Assembly (NCBI GenBank): GCA_012729595.1
Contig: JAAYCU010000374.1
Location: forward strand, 1-40,254
Reading direction: 5' to 3'
DNA: 40,254 bases
Source of the DNA: Phycisphaerales bacterium
GTDB lineage: Bacteria; Planctomycetota; Phycisphaerae; UBA1845; PWPN01
In this document: positions 24,967-33,309 of the stretch, piece by piece
Numbering within the stretch: the stretch's first letter is position 1
How the letters are laid out: each line of letters opens with the position of its first letter
Program-made: the position numbers and the translations under genes
Notes under the pieces: generated by a model
What the model was told of the DNA's origin: nothing
What the model saw: the letters and a program-made list of their open reading frames with translations, nothing else
Database searches by the model: none

Positions 24967-27855
24967 TCAACGTCCCGAATCGGGACCAACCGTGGCCGCT
25001 GTTTGCAGTTCGTCCAGGGCCTGTCGCAACGCCGCCCGCTGCTCGGCCGGCGCAACGATATAGCGTACTATCTCGTTGATCTCCACAATTCGCCGATCGC
25101 CCTCGTAAACCACCGGCTCGATCCCCCCCAGGAAATCCATGACCTGTACCGCCTCGCCCAGGTCGGCCAGCGGCAACCGCTCGGGAGCCATCCCGAAAGG
25201 ACGCCATGCGGCGACCACTGCCCGCCCATCGTCCTTTTCGTAATATAACAGCCGCCCCGTCCCGGGAAGATCGATCCACCGGCGCAAGGTCGCATCGTTC
25301 AACAGGCTACTCATCCGCTCAAACGCGACCAACGCCGGCCGTGGCGAATAATCCAGCTCATGCAAACGGCGATGATTATCATCATACAACGAACGAGGAG
25401 GCGACAATGCCGCCGCATCGCATCCAACGAACCGAACGGCCGCCACCGATTGAATCAGAACAGACCGCACCATTCGCGATGCCGAACGTAACGGATCCGC
25501 CGCATCAGCCAGACGCTGGGCAACCGGGACCGCCAATTCTACCGACTGAGCCGGCCGTGGAGACGAGCTGCCCAGCCGGACGGGAACCGCCAGGTTCGCC
25601 AGCATCATCTTCTCCCCAGCCTCCGAACGTAACGATTCCAGCAACGATTCGTTTTGCTCCGGTATGACCCGCTCGTAGGATGTGACCGCGACTACATCCT
25701 TAACAGAACTCTCGGGCACAGTCACTCCGTCTCCCACGGATTGATAGCGGATCAACAGCGCGTCCGGAAACCTGTCTTCCAGCAGACCCCGTACCCAGAC
25801 GAGCTGTTCGCTGAATTCCGCTTCCGGCTGGGTGGAAATAGCCGGCGGAGCCAAGGCCACCGCCAACAGAGGGGCATCGTAATTCACCAACATCTGCCGG
25901 GCATACCATTCCCAAACCGGCCGGGTTAGGGGCAACGCCAAACCGGCAACCAGTTGTACCTGAGCCATTCGACTCAGGGCGCCGATCTCTTGCCAAATCG
26001 CGAAGTCGTATTCGTTCGCCGTCGCCCGTAAACGACCGGCAGGTATTTCCACGTATACCCACCCCGCTCCTAACTGCGTTGTACGCAGGGAAATATTGGA
26101 CTGATCCGCCGTCAGGCCGAAAACGTTATTCAAGGGCACGGGAGCATTCTGAGCAATTACCGCCATGCCAAGCGAACTCTGCGAAAGAATGCTCGACAGA
26201 CCCGGCTCTCCGTCCCAGAGGGTAGCCCATATCCGATAAAAGCCACGCGGAAGAGACAGGCTGATGTTCTCGTCATAGGGAACGCCCGCCGGAACCTGCG
26301 GAGAGCTGGTGCGCGTCCAGACCACCCGGTCCCAGGCATCGAGAATATCCAAGGCCAACTGCCCCACCGGGAAGGTAGACACCGCTTGTTGCGAAGGATC
26401 ATCCTTTTCCGTGGATTCCGGTTGGCTGGTCGTCACCGGTCGGTCGACGACATCTTTCGGGTCATGATCCTTGACTATACGGATTCCGAACGTTACCGCC
26501 GCATCCTCGTCGATGAGATTGATCAGGTCCGCGACATCGGCACTTGGGCCGATTAAGCCCAGTTCGATCGGTGACGGGCGGACATACGCGGCCTCAATCG
26601 GAACATTTGTCAGACAAACCGCGTCCAGACGACATAGCTCCGACTCGTAGGCACCCTCGCCCAAAAAATCGAAACTCAGCTCGGCAAAGGACAACTCGCG
26701 AATTTGTTCGAACGATTGCGCCGTAGCGAAAAAACGCCCCGCATACCGCCGCCAACCGGGTGAAATCTCAAAATTCAATCGCCCCAGAATGCGCCCGCGG
26801 GTACGTAGCGTAACCGTCAGATTCACCGGCCGCTCGCTCTGGGACCAGAAACTCAGGTGGTACCAGTTGCCGGCCTCTCCTGTCGCCATCGCCAGATTGT
26901 TCAGGTCCAGCGGACCGAAAGCCACGCGTGCAATCTCGTCCTGCAGATAAATCAGTAGCGACTTGTCGCCGGAGACACTCCCCCCGTCAAACGCCCAACG
27001 AAGCGGAGCAACTCGCTCGTCGCCGTTGGGCCAACGCCCCAGGCGGCAACCGTAAAAACTATCCGAACCGACTTCGAAATCCCCGCCCCGAACCGCATTC
27101 ACTACCGACGTGGATGCCTGACGACGAATCAGCTCGGCCGGCCCCAGCGTGCCAAGGGCCGCCAGATTCGTTTCCGTGATTGCAATCCGATCCACGGTCA
27201 GCATCGCCCCGGGCCGCTCGGCATATATACAAATGGTTAGCGAACTGAGTTCCGGCTCGAAACGCAACCACCAGCTCTGGGTTTCCCAGCCAGGAGTCAC
27301 GTCGGCCGTTAGCGGCAGTGGTATTTCAAATTCCCGCCCGTCCCGGTCCCGGACCCGTATCGCGAAAACAATCTTGCCCAAAGCTTCCGCCCGGCGTTCC
27401 GAGCGGCAGGTAAACCGCAAATCCAGCCTTACCTCCCGACCAGCCAAGGGCGTGGTATCGAGGTTTTTCTCCAGACCACACCGCCCCCCGGCCGCCTCCG
27501 GTACGGTCAATTCCAGACCCTTAGCACCGTCAATGTGTACGGGGCTGACCATGGCCGACCCAATCACCCGCCAGCCTATGATCTGCTGCTCCGAAACATC
27601 CTCGAACTCATCAACGAATAACTCGCTGGGGGAAAAATCGGGGGGTACATGCCGCTTACGGGCGTAGGCACTCATGCGCCCTACCACTGGGATCCAATTA
27701 CTCTGACGAAGATCGCGTATCTCGGCCGGGGCATCGGGATACATCAGCCCGCCAGCCAAAGAGGGCACGGCCGCCGGAGGCGCCTCGCAACCGGCGAACA
27801 TTACCCCCGCTACCGCGAGCAGCCCCATGGTCCTCTTCAATCCGCGAATCCTCAT
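24967..27855 (-). CDS. Large secreted lipoprotein, unknown function
   Basis: A 962-residue protein I do not recognise as a named family. It opens with a lipoprotein signal (LLAVAGVMFAGC, Cys23). An N-terminal part (about 75-240) and a second (about 255-430, with GNWYHLSFWSQS and an SPGWRRYAGRF strand) have the beta-rich look of galactose-binding or CenC-like carbohydrate-binding modules. The region from about 590 (AGWVYVEIPAGRLRATANEYDF...) with repeated beta/alpha units resembles a TIM-barrel glycoside hydrolase fold, with no catalytic acid identified. Its start codon overlaps the stop of the glycosyltransferase gene (ATGA, 27852-27855), so the two are translationally coupled, hinting at a shared role in surface or exported polysaccharide. 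These fold guesses are low confidence. Confidence 0.75.
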   Translation of the reverse strand: MRIRGLKRTMGLLAVAGVMFAGCEAPPAAVPSLAGGLMYPDAPAEIRDLRQSNWIPVVGRMSAYARKRHVPPDFSPSELFVDEFEDVSEQQIIGWRVIGSAMVSPVHIDGAKGLELTVPEAAGGRCGLEKNLDTTPLAGREVRLDLRFTCRSERRAEALGKIVFAIRVRDRDGREFEIPLPLTADVTPGWETQSWWLRFEPELSSLTICIYAERPGAMLTVDRIAITETNLAALGTLGPAELIRRQASTSVVNAVRGGDFEVGSDSFYGCRLGRWPNGDERVAPLRWAFDGGSVSGDKSLLIYLQDEIARVAFGPLDLNNLAMATGEAGNWYHLSFWSQSERPVNLTVTLRTRGRILGRLNFEISPGWRRYAGRFFATAQSFEQIRELSFAELSFDFLGEGAYESELCRLDAVCLTNVPIEAAYVRPSPIELGLIGPSADVADLINLIDEDAAVTFGIRIVKDHDPKDVVDRPVTTSQPESTEKDDPSQQAVSTFPVGQLALDILDAWDRVVWTRTSSPQVPAGVPYDENISLSLPRGFYRIWATLWDGEPGLSSILSQSSLGMAVIAQNAPVPLNNVFGLTADQSNISLRTTQLGAGWVYVEIPAGRLRATANEYDFAIWQEIGALSRMAQVQLVAGLALPLTRPVWEWYARQMLVNYDAPLLAVALAPPAISTQPEAEFSEQLVWVRGLLEDRFPDALLIRYQSVGDGVTVPESSVKDVVAVTSYERVIPEQNESLLESLRSEAGEKMMLANLAVPVRLGSSSPRPAQSVELAVPVAQRLADAADPLRSASRMVRSVLIQSVAAVRFVGCDAAALSPPRSLYDDNHRRLHELDYSPRPALVAFERMSSLLNDATLRRWIDLPGTGRLLYYEKDDGRAVVAAWRPFGMAPERLPLADLGEAVQVMDFLGGIEPVVYEGDRRIVEINEIVRYIVAPAEQRAALRQALDELQTAATVGPDSGR

Positions 27856-28553
27856 CGCCCGTTCACGATCTCTTTCCGTAGTTTGAACAACTCTCTGAAA
27901 GCCCGGACAATCACCTTGAATTGCGCTCCGGTCTGCGTTCCGGCCACCCGCGGGTAATGGTGAACCCCGACCTGGCCGATGCGATAGCCGTTGCGCGTCG
28001 CCTTGGCCAACACCTCCGCGTCAATCAGGGCCCCTTCGCTACACATGGTTATTTCGTCGAACAACCGGCGGGGATAAACCTTAAAAGCGCAATCAATATC
28101 CCGTAAGCGTGTCCCCAGCAGTAAATTACACAGTGTCGTCCAGGCCAGGGCGTTCAGCTTGCGGATCAATGGATCGCGCCGGTCCATCCGGTAAGCGCTG
28201 ATGATATCGTAGCGATCCAAAAGCTTAAGCAGCTTGGGAATCTCCCGAAAATCGAACTGACCATCGCCGTCGGTGTAGAATACCCATTCCTTGCCGGCCG
28301 CCAAAAAACCCGCCTGCAGAGCGCCGCCGTATCCGCGGTTAGGGTTGTTATGCACCACCCGAACCTCGGGATGCTCCGTGGCCAGCCGATCGGCGATCGC
28401 GCCCGTACGATCCCGGCTGCCATCGTTAACGATAATCACCTCGAAATTGTCGGTAATCGCTCGGCAGGCGTCCAGCGCCGCCCGGGTGGTCCGCTCAACG
28501 TTGGCTTCCTCGTTATAGCATGGGAAAAAAACCGAAAGATTAATCTTGTCCAT
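27852..28553 (-). CDS. GT2-family glycosyltransferase (dolichol-phosphate-mannose synthase-like)
   Basis: A cytoplasmic family 2 glycosyltransferase of about 233 residues. It uses a nucleotide sugar and probably a polyprenyl-phosphate acceptor. Motifs, numbered from the GTG at 28559, are FFPCYNEEANV at 11-21, VNDGSRDRT near 44-52, the metal-binding D-G-D at 97-99 (FYTDGDGQFD) and IDCAFKVYPRRLF further on. There are no membrane spans at the C-terminus, unlike GtrB-type enzymes. Start choice: ATG 28553 is 10 nt from GGAG, while GTG 28559 is 4 nt from it; both are possible. The stop overlaps the next lipoprotein gene by 4 nt. Donor and acceptor cannot be told. Confidence 0.92.
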   Translation of the reverse strand: MDKINLSVFFPCYNEEANVERTTRAALDACRAITDNFEVIIVNDGSRDRTGAIADRLATEHPEVRVVHNNPNRGYGGALQAGFLAAGKEWVFYTDGDGQFDFREIPKLLKLLDRYDIISAYRMDRRDPLIRKLNALAWTTLCNLLLGTRLRDIDCAFKVYPRRLFDEITMCSEGALIDAEVLAKATRNGYRIGQVGVHHYPRVAGTQTGAQFKVIVRAFRELFKLRKEIVNGR

Positions 28554-28559
28554 AACCAC

Positions 28560-28759
28560 CCTGCTCCGTTACCCGCGTACCGCCGTGTGCCGGCACATCA
28601 GGATCGGGTATTTTAACAACATTCTACTTGGGGGGTTAATCCTTAACCCAATTCGGAATGTGCCCTACCGCCGGCGAATACTCCAGTCGCCGCACCCCAA
28701 CGACTCCGGAACTACCGACCAGCTTATCTAGGGCCGAGCGGGGAATAGACATCGTGCAA
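28560..28759. other. Intergenic region between dapA and the glycosyltransferase gene
   Basis: It holds a perfect 7-bp inverted repeat at 28633-28649 (GGGTTAA, TCC, TTAACCC). On the minus strand a TTAACC inside it is followed 18 nt later by TAAAAT, which could be a weak promoter for the glycosyltransferase-lipoprotein pair with the palindrome as operator. No gene or U-tract terminator is visible. Confidence 0.35.
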
Positions 28760-29629
28760 TTACAGGCCGTAGTCCTTGAGTGCCGCGACCAGCTTGTCGC
28801 GATTCGCCTGCTGCATCGGACAGAGTGGAAGCCTAAATTCCTCCGCCACCATACCAGCGAGGGCCATAGCCGTCTTGATCGGGATTGGATTTACTTCCAG
28901 GGTCAGCAACCCCTTGGCCAAGGCGAACATCTTGAGGTGCCAGCGGCGGGCCGTCTCCCAGTCGCCGGCTAATGCGGCGTCGGTCATCGCCTTGACATCT
29001 TTCGGGACTATGTTGGCCAACACACTGATTACACCCACCCCGCCAATAGCCATCAAGGGGAGGGTCATCGAATCGTCGCCGCTGAGGATGGCAATATCGC
29101 TTCGAACGCGTAACTCGCTGGCTCCATCCATGCTGCCGGTCGCATGTTTGACAGCTATGATGTTCGGGCAGCTCTCGCGCAACCGAACGATCGTATCCAC
29201 ACTGATCTCCACCCCGCAGCGTCCCGGAATATTGTATAACACCTGCGGAAAATCGACCTCGCGGGCGATCGTGCTGAAATGCTGGAACAACCCCTCCTGG
29301 GTCGGTCGGTTGTAGTACGGGGCCACCAGCAGGGCCCCATCCGCTCCGCACTGGCGGGCCTTGCGGGTCATGGCCAAGGCCTCGGATGTGCTGTTGGAAC
29401 CCGTACCCGCCAACACCGCGATCCGGCCTTTGGCCCGCCGAACCACCGCCGCGATTACCTCGTTGTTTTCCTCATGCGAAAGCGTCGGGCTTTCCCCCGT
29501 CGTGCCGCAAGGTACCAATACGTCGGTCCCGGCCGCGAGGTGAAAATCCACCAGCGCGTCCAACCGCGGATAGTCCACCGCCCCGTCTTTAAAAGGCGTG
29601 ACCAGAGCAACCATACTACCTGTGAACAT
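28760..29629 (-). CDS. dapA: 4-hydroxy-tetrahydrodipicolinate synthase
   Basis: A 289-residue DapA, condensing pyruvate with aspartate semialdehyde in the lysine and diaminopimelate pathway. The pyruvate-binding lysine is Lys161 in AVKHATG (His replaces the usual Glu after it). The triad tyrosines and threonine are visible as Tyr132 in YNIPGR, GTTGES at 42-47 and YYNRP at 105-109. Length is typical (about 290-300). ATG 29629 begins directly after the TAA of the SGNH-like gene (29630-29632), so the two are coupled. Other dap genes are absent. Related NAL-family aldolases share the fold, but the GTTGESPTL and YNIPGRCGV signatures favour DapA. Confidence 0.95.
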   Translation of the reverse strand: MFTGSMVALVTPFKDGAVDYPRLDALVDFHLAAGTDVLVPCGTTGESPTLSHEENNEVIAAVVRRAKGRIAVLAGTGSNSTSEALAMTRKARQCGADGALLVAPYYNRPTQEGLFQHFSTIAREVDFPQVLYNIPGRCGVEISVDTIVRLRESCPNIIAVKHATGSMDGASELRVRSDIAILSGDDSMTLPLMAIGGVGVISVLANIVPKDVKAMTDAALAGDWETARRWHLKMFALAKGLLTLEVNPIPIKTAMALAGMVAEEFRLPLCPMQQANRDKLVAALKDYGL

Positions 29630-31162
29630 TTATTTGCCCTCTTCTTCCTCTTCGCTCGGCGATGTGGCCAACGGTTCATCCGCATCATGGTCGTCAATCG
29701 CCGGCGGCACAACCTGGATCTTCGGCTGTGCCGGCCGCGTTGCCGGGCGTGTCGCCGGCTGGCTCTCGGCCGCCGAAGGCTCGACCAGTTCCAAGATTAC
29801 ATCGATGAATTTCGAACGATTACGTACTATTTCTCCGTAACCATCCGCAAACGCTTTCCAAGCTTGTAACAACTGTGCATGGGCAGCGGCCAGTTCCGGC
29901 TCCATGGGGCCTTCCAGCTCCAGTTTTCGCCAGGTGGCATACCGATACGTATTCTTCAGGGATATCATACCGGACAGGCTGATCACCTCGGCCGCATGGC
30001 GCAGCGGGCCGGTACTCAACAAGTTAACACCCGCGATTGCCGCCTCGGTCGTAAACACTTGCTTCTGCTTTGATTCGCCACCATCCTCGACTAACACACC
30101 GCCTGCCGGTGGATCGGATATTCTCAATATGTATTGACAAAGCCCGGCGGCCTCCCAGTTTGACCGAAGAAAATCCTGCGGGCTTGCCATCGGCCAGGGC
30201 ATCGGCAGATTTTCTAGCTTCAGGATACGTCTACCACCCTCGCCCACCTCGACCTGCGCCTGCACTGGCTCAGTGGCCGCGTGCGTCCACACCAAGGCCT
30301 TCCCCTGGGCCCAATCCATTTCAATCGTTACGGTGATAGGTTGCGCTCCCCAAGCCCGCAGTAACTCCACCGCAGCCAGCGCCTGACTGCGGGGTATCGG
30401 GATTCTCCCATCATAAGTGAAAAAAGTCTTAGGAACTCGACTACGAGCCGCGGTCCGAGCCGTGGCTATCTGACCATACCAATCGATATAACCGCTACCC
30501 GTAGCCTGCGCTACTTCACCCACCGCCGCGGCATACTGGCCCAGGGTTTCGCTATATTGAATTTCCGCGAGGTTCACTGTTTGACGTTGACCATCTTTCA
30601 AGATCGCCGCATTTCCCGCCCGCTGATGGTCATCCTCGGACGAAGGTGGGGAGATCAGCCACACTTTGGCCCCCGCCGCCTGGCAGCGCTTAACCAGTTC
30701 GGCCATCTCCTGCTTAAACTGTTCCAATCGGGCCGCCTCGAAAGGCTGATACCCGGAGTCGTTCATCCCCAGGCAGATCACCACAATCGTCGGCTTATGG
30801 ACAAGAACATCGCGGTCCAACCGGGCCAGGGCCCCGGTCGCCGTATCCCCCATCCAACCCATATGAAAATATGAAGGATGCAAATCCGGATAACGCACGG
30901 TCAGAAAGCTCTCGGTCAAGACAGCAAAATTAGTAGAAGGCCGCTGACCCTGACGCTGCGGCATGTCGATCAACTCATCGCCAAGAAAAACGATCCGGTC
31001 ATCGGAGTCGATCCGCAACACCGTCGACTCCGCCGGGGCGCTGGCTGGGGCACTGGCCGGCCTGCTATCCGTAACGTCCGCCGGGGCAGTATCAGTCTGG
31101 CCGAAGGCCACGAGCCCCAAGACGGCCACCAAGCCTATCGACCACAGAATCGTCAAACGCAT
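29630..31162 (-). CDS. Exported SGNH/GDSL-like protein lacking catalytic Ser and His
   Basis: A 510-residue protein with a signal peptide (about 1-21, cleavage near AFG-QTD), an Ala/Pro/Ser linker and an SGNH-hydrolase-like domain (about 50-275). Block I reads FLGDELID, so the nucleophile position of GDS is Glu63. Block II is GWMGDT (Gly105), block III is LGMND (Asn134), and block V reads YDGRIPIP at 250-257 where DxxHP is expected, so the His is Ile254. Oxyanion-hole residues are kept but the catalytic pair is gone, implying binding or a different chemistry. The C-terminus ends in a repeat-like ATRPATRPAQ segment and a Glu-rich tail. AAAGGAG precedes ATG 31162. It starts 36 nt after pdxJ and abuts dapA. 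Confidence 0.83.
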   Translation of the reverse strand: MRLTILWSIGLVAVLGLVAFGQTDTAPADVTDSRPASAPASAPAESTVLRIDSDDRIVFLGDELIDMPQRQGQRPSTNFAVLTESFLTVRYPDLHPSYFHMGWMGDTATGALARLDRDVLVHKPTIVVICLGMNDSGYQPFEAARLEQFKQEMAELVKRCQAAGAKVWLISPPSSEDDHQRAGNAAILKDGQRQTVNLAEIQYSETLGQYAAAVGEVAQATGSGYIDWYGQIATARTAARSRVPKTFFTYDGRIPIPRSQALAAVELLRAWGAQPITVTIEMDWAQGKALVWTHAATEPVQAQVEVGEGGRRILKLENLPMPWPMASPQDFLRSNWEAAGLCQYILRISDPPAGGVLVEDGGESKQKQVFTTEAAIAGVNLLSTGPLRHAAEVISLSGMISLKNTYRYATWRKLELEGPMEPELAAAHAQLLQAWKAFADGYGEIVRNRSKFIDVILELVEPSAAESQPATRPATRPAQPKIQVVPPAIDDHDADEPLATSPSEEEEEGK

Positions 31163-31198
31163 ACGAAGATACTCCTTTACGCCACCCCGAACCTGGAC

Positions 31199-31912
31199 TT
31201 AGGTCAACAATAGAGCCTTCATCTGCCGCACAGCATCGCGCAACCCAACGAAAATCGCTCGCGATATGATGGAATGACCGATATTGAACTCTACGAAAGG
31301 CATCGCCGCGACCGGAGCGATGTTATCGTATGTTAAACCATGTCCGCCATGAACGAGTAAACCATTACGGCCGCCGGTTTCGAGGGCCTCGGATAACTGC
31401 CGAAGAGCCCGGCATACCGCTTTCTCGCCCTTAGCGTGGGCATAGCCACCGGTCCATAGTTCCACGGCATGACAACCAACATCAGCAGCGGCCTGTACCT
31501 GATCGGGGATCGGCTCGATAAACGCGCTGATTTCGATACCCCGGCGGCGCAGATTCTCCACTACTGGGGCGATCCGTCGGCGCAAACGGACTACGTCCAA
31601 TCCGCCTTCGGTGGTCAACTCCTCTCTCCGCTCCGGCACCAGCGTGCACTGATCAGGGCAGAGGTTCCCGGCAATGGCCACAATCCGCCGATCAATAGCC
31701 ATCTCCATATTGAGCTTGACGTGGACCGTTTCCTTAAGTAAAGCCGCGTCCCGATCATTGATGTGACGCCGGTCCTCGCGGAGATGAAAGGTTACCCCGT
31801 CCGCACCGCCCAATTGAGCCTCCACCGCTGCCCAGATCGGGTCCGGTTCAAACGTCCGCCGAGCCTGACGTACCGTGGCTACGTGATCGATATTGACTCC
31901 CAGTTGTGCCAT
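31199..31912 (-). CDS. pdxJ: Pyridoxine 5'-phosphate synthase
   Basis: A 237-residue PdxJ, last ring-closing step of deoxyxylulose-5-phosphate-dependent vitamin B6 synthesis, cytoplasmic. LGVNIDHVATVRQARR, DGVTFHLREDRRHINDRD, EMAIDRRIVAIAG, CTLVPERREELTTEGGLD and ELWTGGYA are all diagnostic, and the C-terminal EFNIGHSIISRAIFVGL closes the phosphate site. ATG 31912 was chosen over the longer frame (31954) because homology starts at MAQLGVNIDH and AGGA lies about 10 nt upstream. It is followed after 36 nt by the SGNH-like gene and dapA, a likely operon. A 12-bp palindrome lies about 50 nt upstream. Confidence 0.97.
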   Translation of the reverse strand: MAQLGVNIDHVATVRQARRTFEPDPIWAAVEAQLGGADGVTFHLREDRRHINDRDAALLKETVHVKLNMEMAIDRRIVAIAGNLCPDQCTLVPERREELTTEGGLDVVRLRRRIAPVVENLRRRGIEISAFIEPIPDQVQAAADVGCHAVELWTGGYAHAKGEKAVCRALRQLSEALETGGRNGLLVHGGHGLTYDNIAPVAAMPFVEFNIGHSIISRAIFVGLRDAVRQMKALLLT

Positions 31913-31960
31913 TCGATTATCCTGTTCTTGCGAATCTGCCATGCACCGGGGCACGGAATC

Positions 31961-31972
31961 CGATAGCTATCG
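31961..31972. promoter_or_regulatory. 12-bp palindrome upstream of pdxJ
   Basis: CGATAGCTATCG is its own reverse complement and lies 49 nt upstream of the pdxJ start, nested within ATGCAC/GTGCAT arms. That is a suitable place for an operator of the pdxJ-SGNH-dapA group, but no regulator is known and no promoter hexamers are clear. Confidence 0.3.
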
Positions 31973-32054
31973 TGCATACCCCGCACCGTCAGGGTCTAGA
32001 ATAGGGACGATTTGGTCCTCCCTATCCTTGTTGCGACCACTCGATTTTGGAACA

Positions 32055-32080
32055 CAACCCCGCCACATGCGACGGGGTTG
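32055..32080. other. Stem-loop downstream of the OmpA-like gene
   Basis: CAACCCCG (32055-32062) pairs perfectly with CGGGGTTG (32073-32080) across a 10-nt loop. On the minus strand a TTTTTT run comes before, not after, the stem, so it is not a textbook terminator. It may protect the 3' end of the ompA-like transcript or be bound by protein. Confidence 0.45.
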
Positions 32081-32208
32081 CGCGAAAAAAGACACACCAT
32101 ATTGCCTGACCTCGGATCGATACTTCAGAAGGCCAAGCGGATCTCCTCGCGATACCCGGTCAACCGGCTCATTTCGCAAAGAGCATGTACTTACGCAAGC
32201 TCACGCGA

Positions 32209-33018
32209 TCAGGAGCCCATATCCTGTACCGTGCCGGACTGGACCAGGAAGATTTCCACCCGTCTATTCTTGCCCTTGTCCGAACTGATCGGTCGCCATT
32301 CACCGTAGCCCATCACGCCCATGCGCTTCTCGGACACTTGCTCGCTGGCCAACATGTTCATCACCGCGATCGACCGATGGGTGGACAAATGCCAGTTGGT
32401 CTTGTGCTCAGCCAGCGTTTCCGGCCGACGAATCGGCGTCGTGCAGGTATGCCCGACGATAATCACGTCAAAACCCGCGGCATCGGCGGAATTGACAATA
32501 GCGGCAAACTGTTTAAGGGCCTCCAATACTTCGCCGGAGGTGGCCAGTTGGTTGCTGCCCAACGGGAACAGCAGGTCCGCCTTCCAACGCACCGCACCTT
32601 GGGCCGCGTCATATTCGAGCAGATCAGGATGCTTCGCGACGAAGTCTTCAAGAGCCCTGTGCAATCTTTCGGGCAACGCCTGGGTGATAATTTTTACGTC
32701 GCCAATCTGCCGGCCCATCGATTCCATCAACTCCTGCGCTTTCGCCAGAGCGTTACGCAGATTGGCATTCTCCGCGGTCAAACTGGCAATCGTTTCGTCC
32801 TTGGCTGCCAGTTGTTTCTGCAATCCGTCAATGATCGTGTTCTTCTGCTGGATTTCCATTTCCCGGTCGGCCAGATCCTGGGCCAAGCGAGCATTCTGCT
32901 CCTGCAACGTACGATGGGCTCGTTCGAGAGCCTGGTGCTTATCCAGACCAACGCAACCGAAACTGCCGGCTACCAATAATGTCATCGCCATCCATGCTAT
33001 CGCGCCATACCTGTTCAT
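32209..33018 (-). CDS. OmpA-family lipoprotein with coiled coil
   Basis: A 269-residue lipoprotein: signal MNRYGAIAWMAMTLLVAGSFGC with lipidated Cys22, then a long predicted coiled coil (about 28-105, rich in Ala, Gln, Glu and Leu), then a C-terminal OmpA-like peptidoglycan-binding domain (about 140-262; VGHTCTTPI in the first strand, GYGEWRPI...KGKNRRVEIFLV at the end). It should tether a membrane to the wall; coiled coils of this kind suggest a rod-like trimer or dimer spacer. AAAGGAGA lies just before ATG 33018. The upstream gene ends behind a terminator near 33182-33220, so it probably has its own promoter. Confidence 0.9.
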   Translation of the reverse strand: MNRYGAIAWMAMTLLVAGSFGCVGLDKHQALERAHRTLQEQNARLAQDLADREMEIQQKNTIIDGLQKQLAAKDETIASLTAENANLRNALAKAQELMESMGRQIGDVKIITQALPERLHRALEDFVAKHPDLLEYDAAQGAVRWKADLLFPLGSNQLATSGEVLEALKQFAAIVNSADAAGFDVIIVGHTCTTPIRRPETLAEHKTNWHLSTHRSIAVMNMLASEQVSEKRMGVMGYGEWRPISSDKGKNRRVEIFLVQSGTVQDMGS

Positions 33019-33309
33019 CGAGGTCTCCTTTACCGTCAGAGAAAAAGCAGATCAGGTCGTCATCCACCCTCGCCTGATTTGAGTTATCCCGGCGACGGAA
33101 CATCCGCACAGAGCCCGTCGGCGGGCCGATTCCATGCTGCGAGTATCCCCGCAAATGATCCAAATTTCAAGAGCAAAAGGTAAAACCCCGCCCGACCGGC
33201 CCCATGCTATCGGGGTGGGGAAAGGTGACCGCAAAATTCGACGGGGACTCCGCCAATAACGGGCGGCACGGACAATGCGCTACCAAGACACCAAAAAGAA
33301 CCCGAAAAC
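33019..33309. other. Intergenic region upstream of the OmpA-like gene
   Basis: This 291-nt gap carries the terminator of the HTH/acidic-repeat gene (33182-33220) and, between it and 33018, presumably the promoter of the OmpA-like gene. I see no strong -35/-10 pair and no coding frame with credible sequence. Confidence 0.4.
33182..33220 (-). terminator. Rho-independent terminator of the HTH/acidic-repeat gene
   Basis: On the minus strand CCCCACCCCG (33220-33211) pairs with CGGGCGGGG (33194-33186) with one mismatch and a one-base bulge, and TTTT (33185-33182) follows at once, with a second TTTT shortly after. It lies about 90 nt beyond the stop of the HTH/acidic-repeat gene and separates it from the OmpA-like gene. 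Confidence 0.65.

Larger units (their letters stand above)
31955..32208. other. Intergenic region between ompA-like gene and pdxJ
   Basis: No gene found. Two structures stand out: a perfect palindrome CGATAGCTATCG at 31961-31972, flanked by ATGCAC (31941-31946) and GTGCAT (31972-31977), and a stem-loop at 32055-32080 (CAACCCCG, 10-nt loop, CGGGGTTG). The latter is followed by no U-tract on the minus strand, so a terminator role for the OmpA-like gene is uncertain. Confidence 0.45.

Noticed and set aside
32185-33082. Two rightward open frames opposite the OmpA-like gene
   Set aside because: The minus strand has lipobox, coiled coil and OmpA signature with a good ribosome site.
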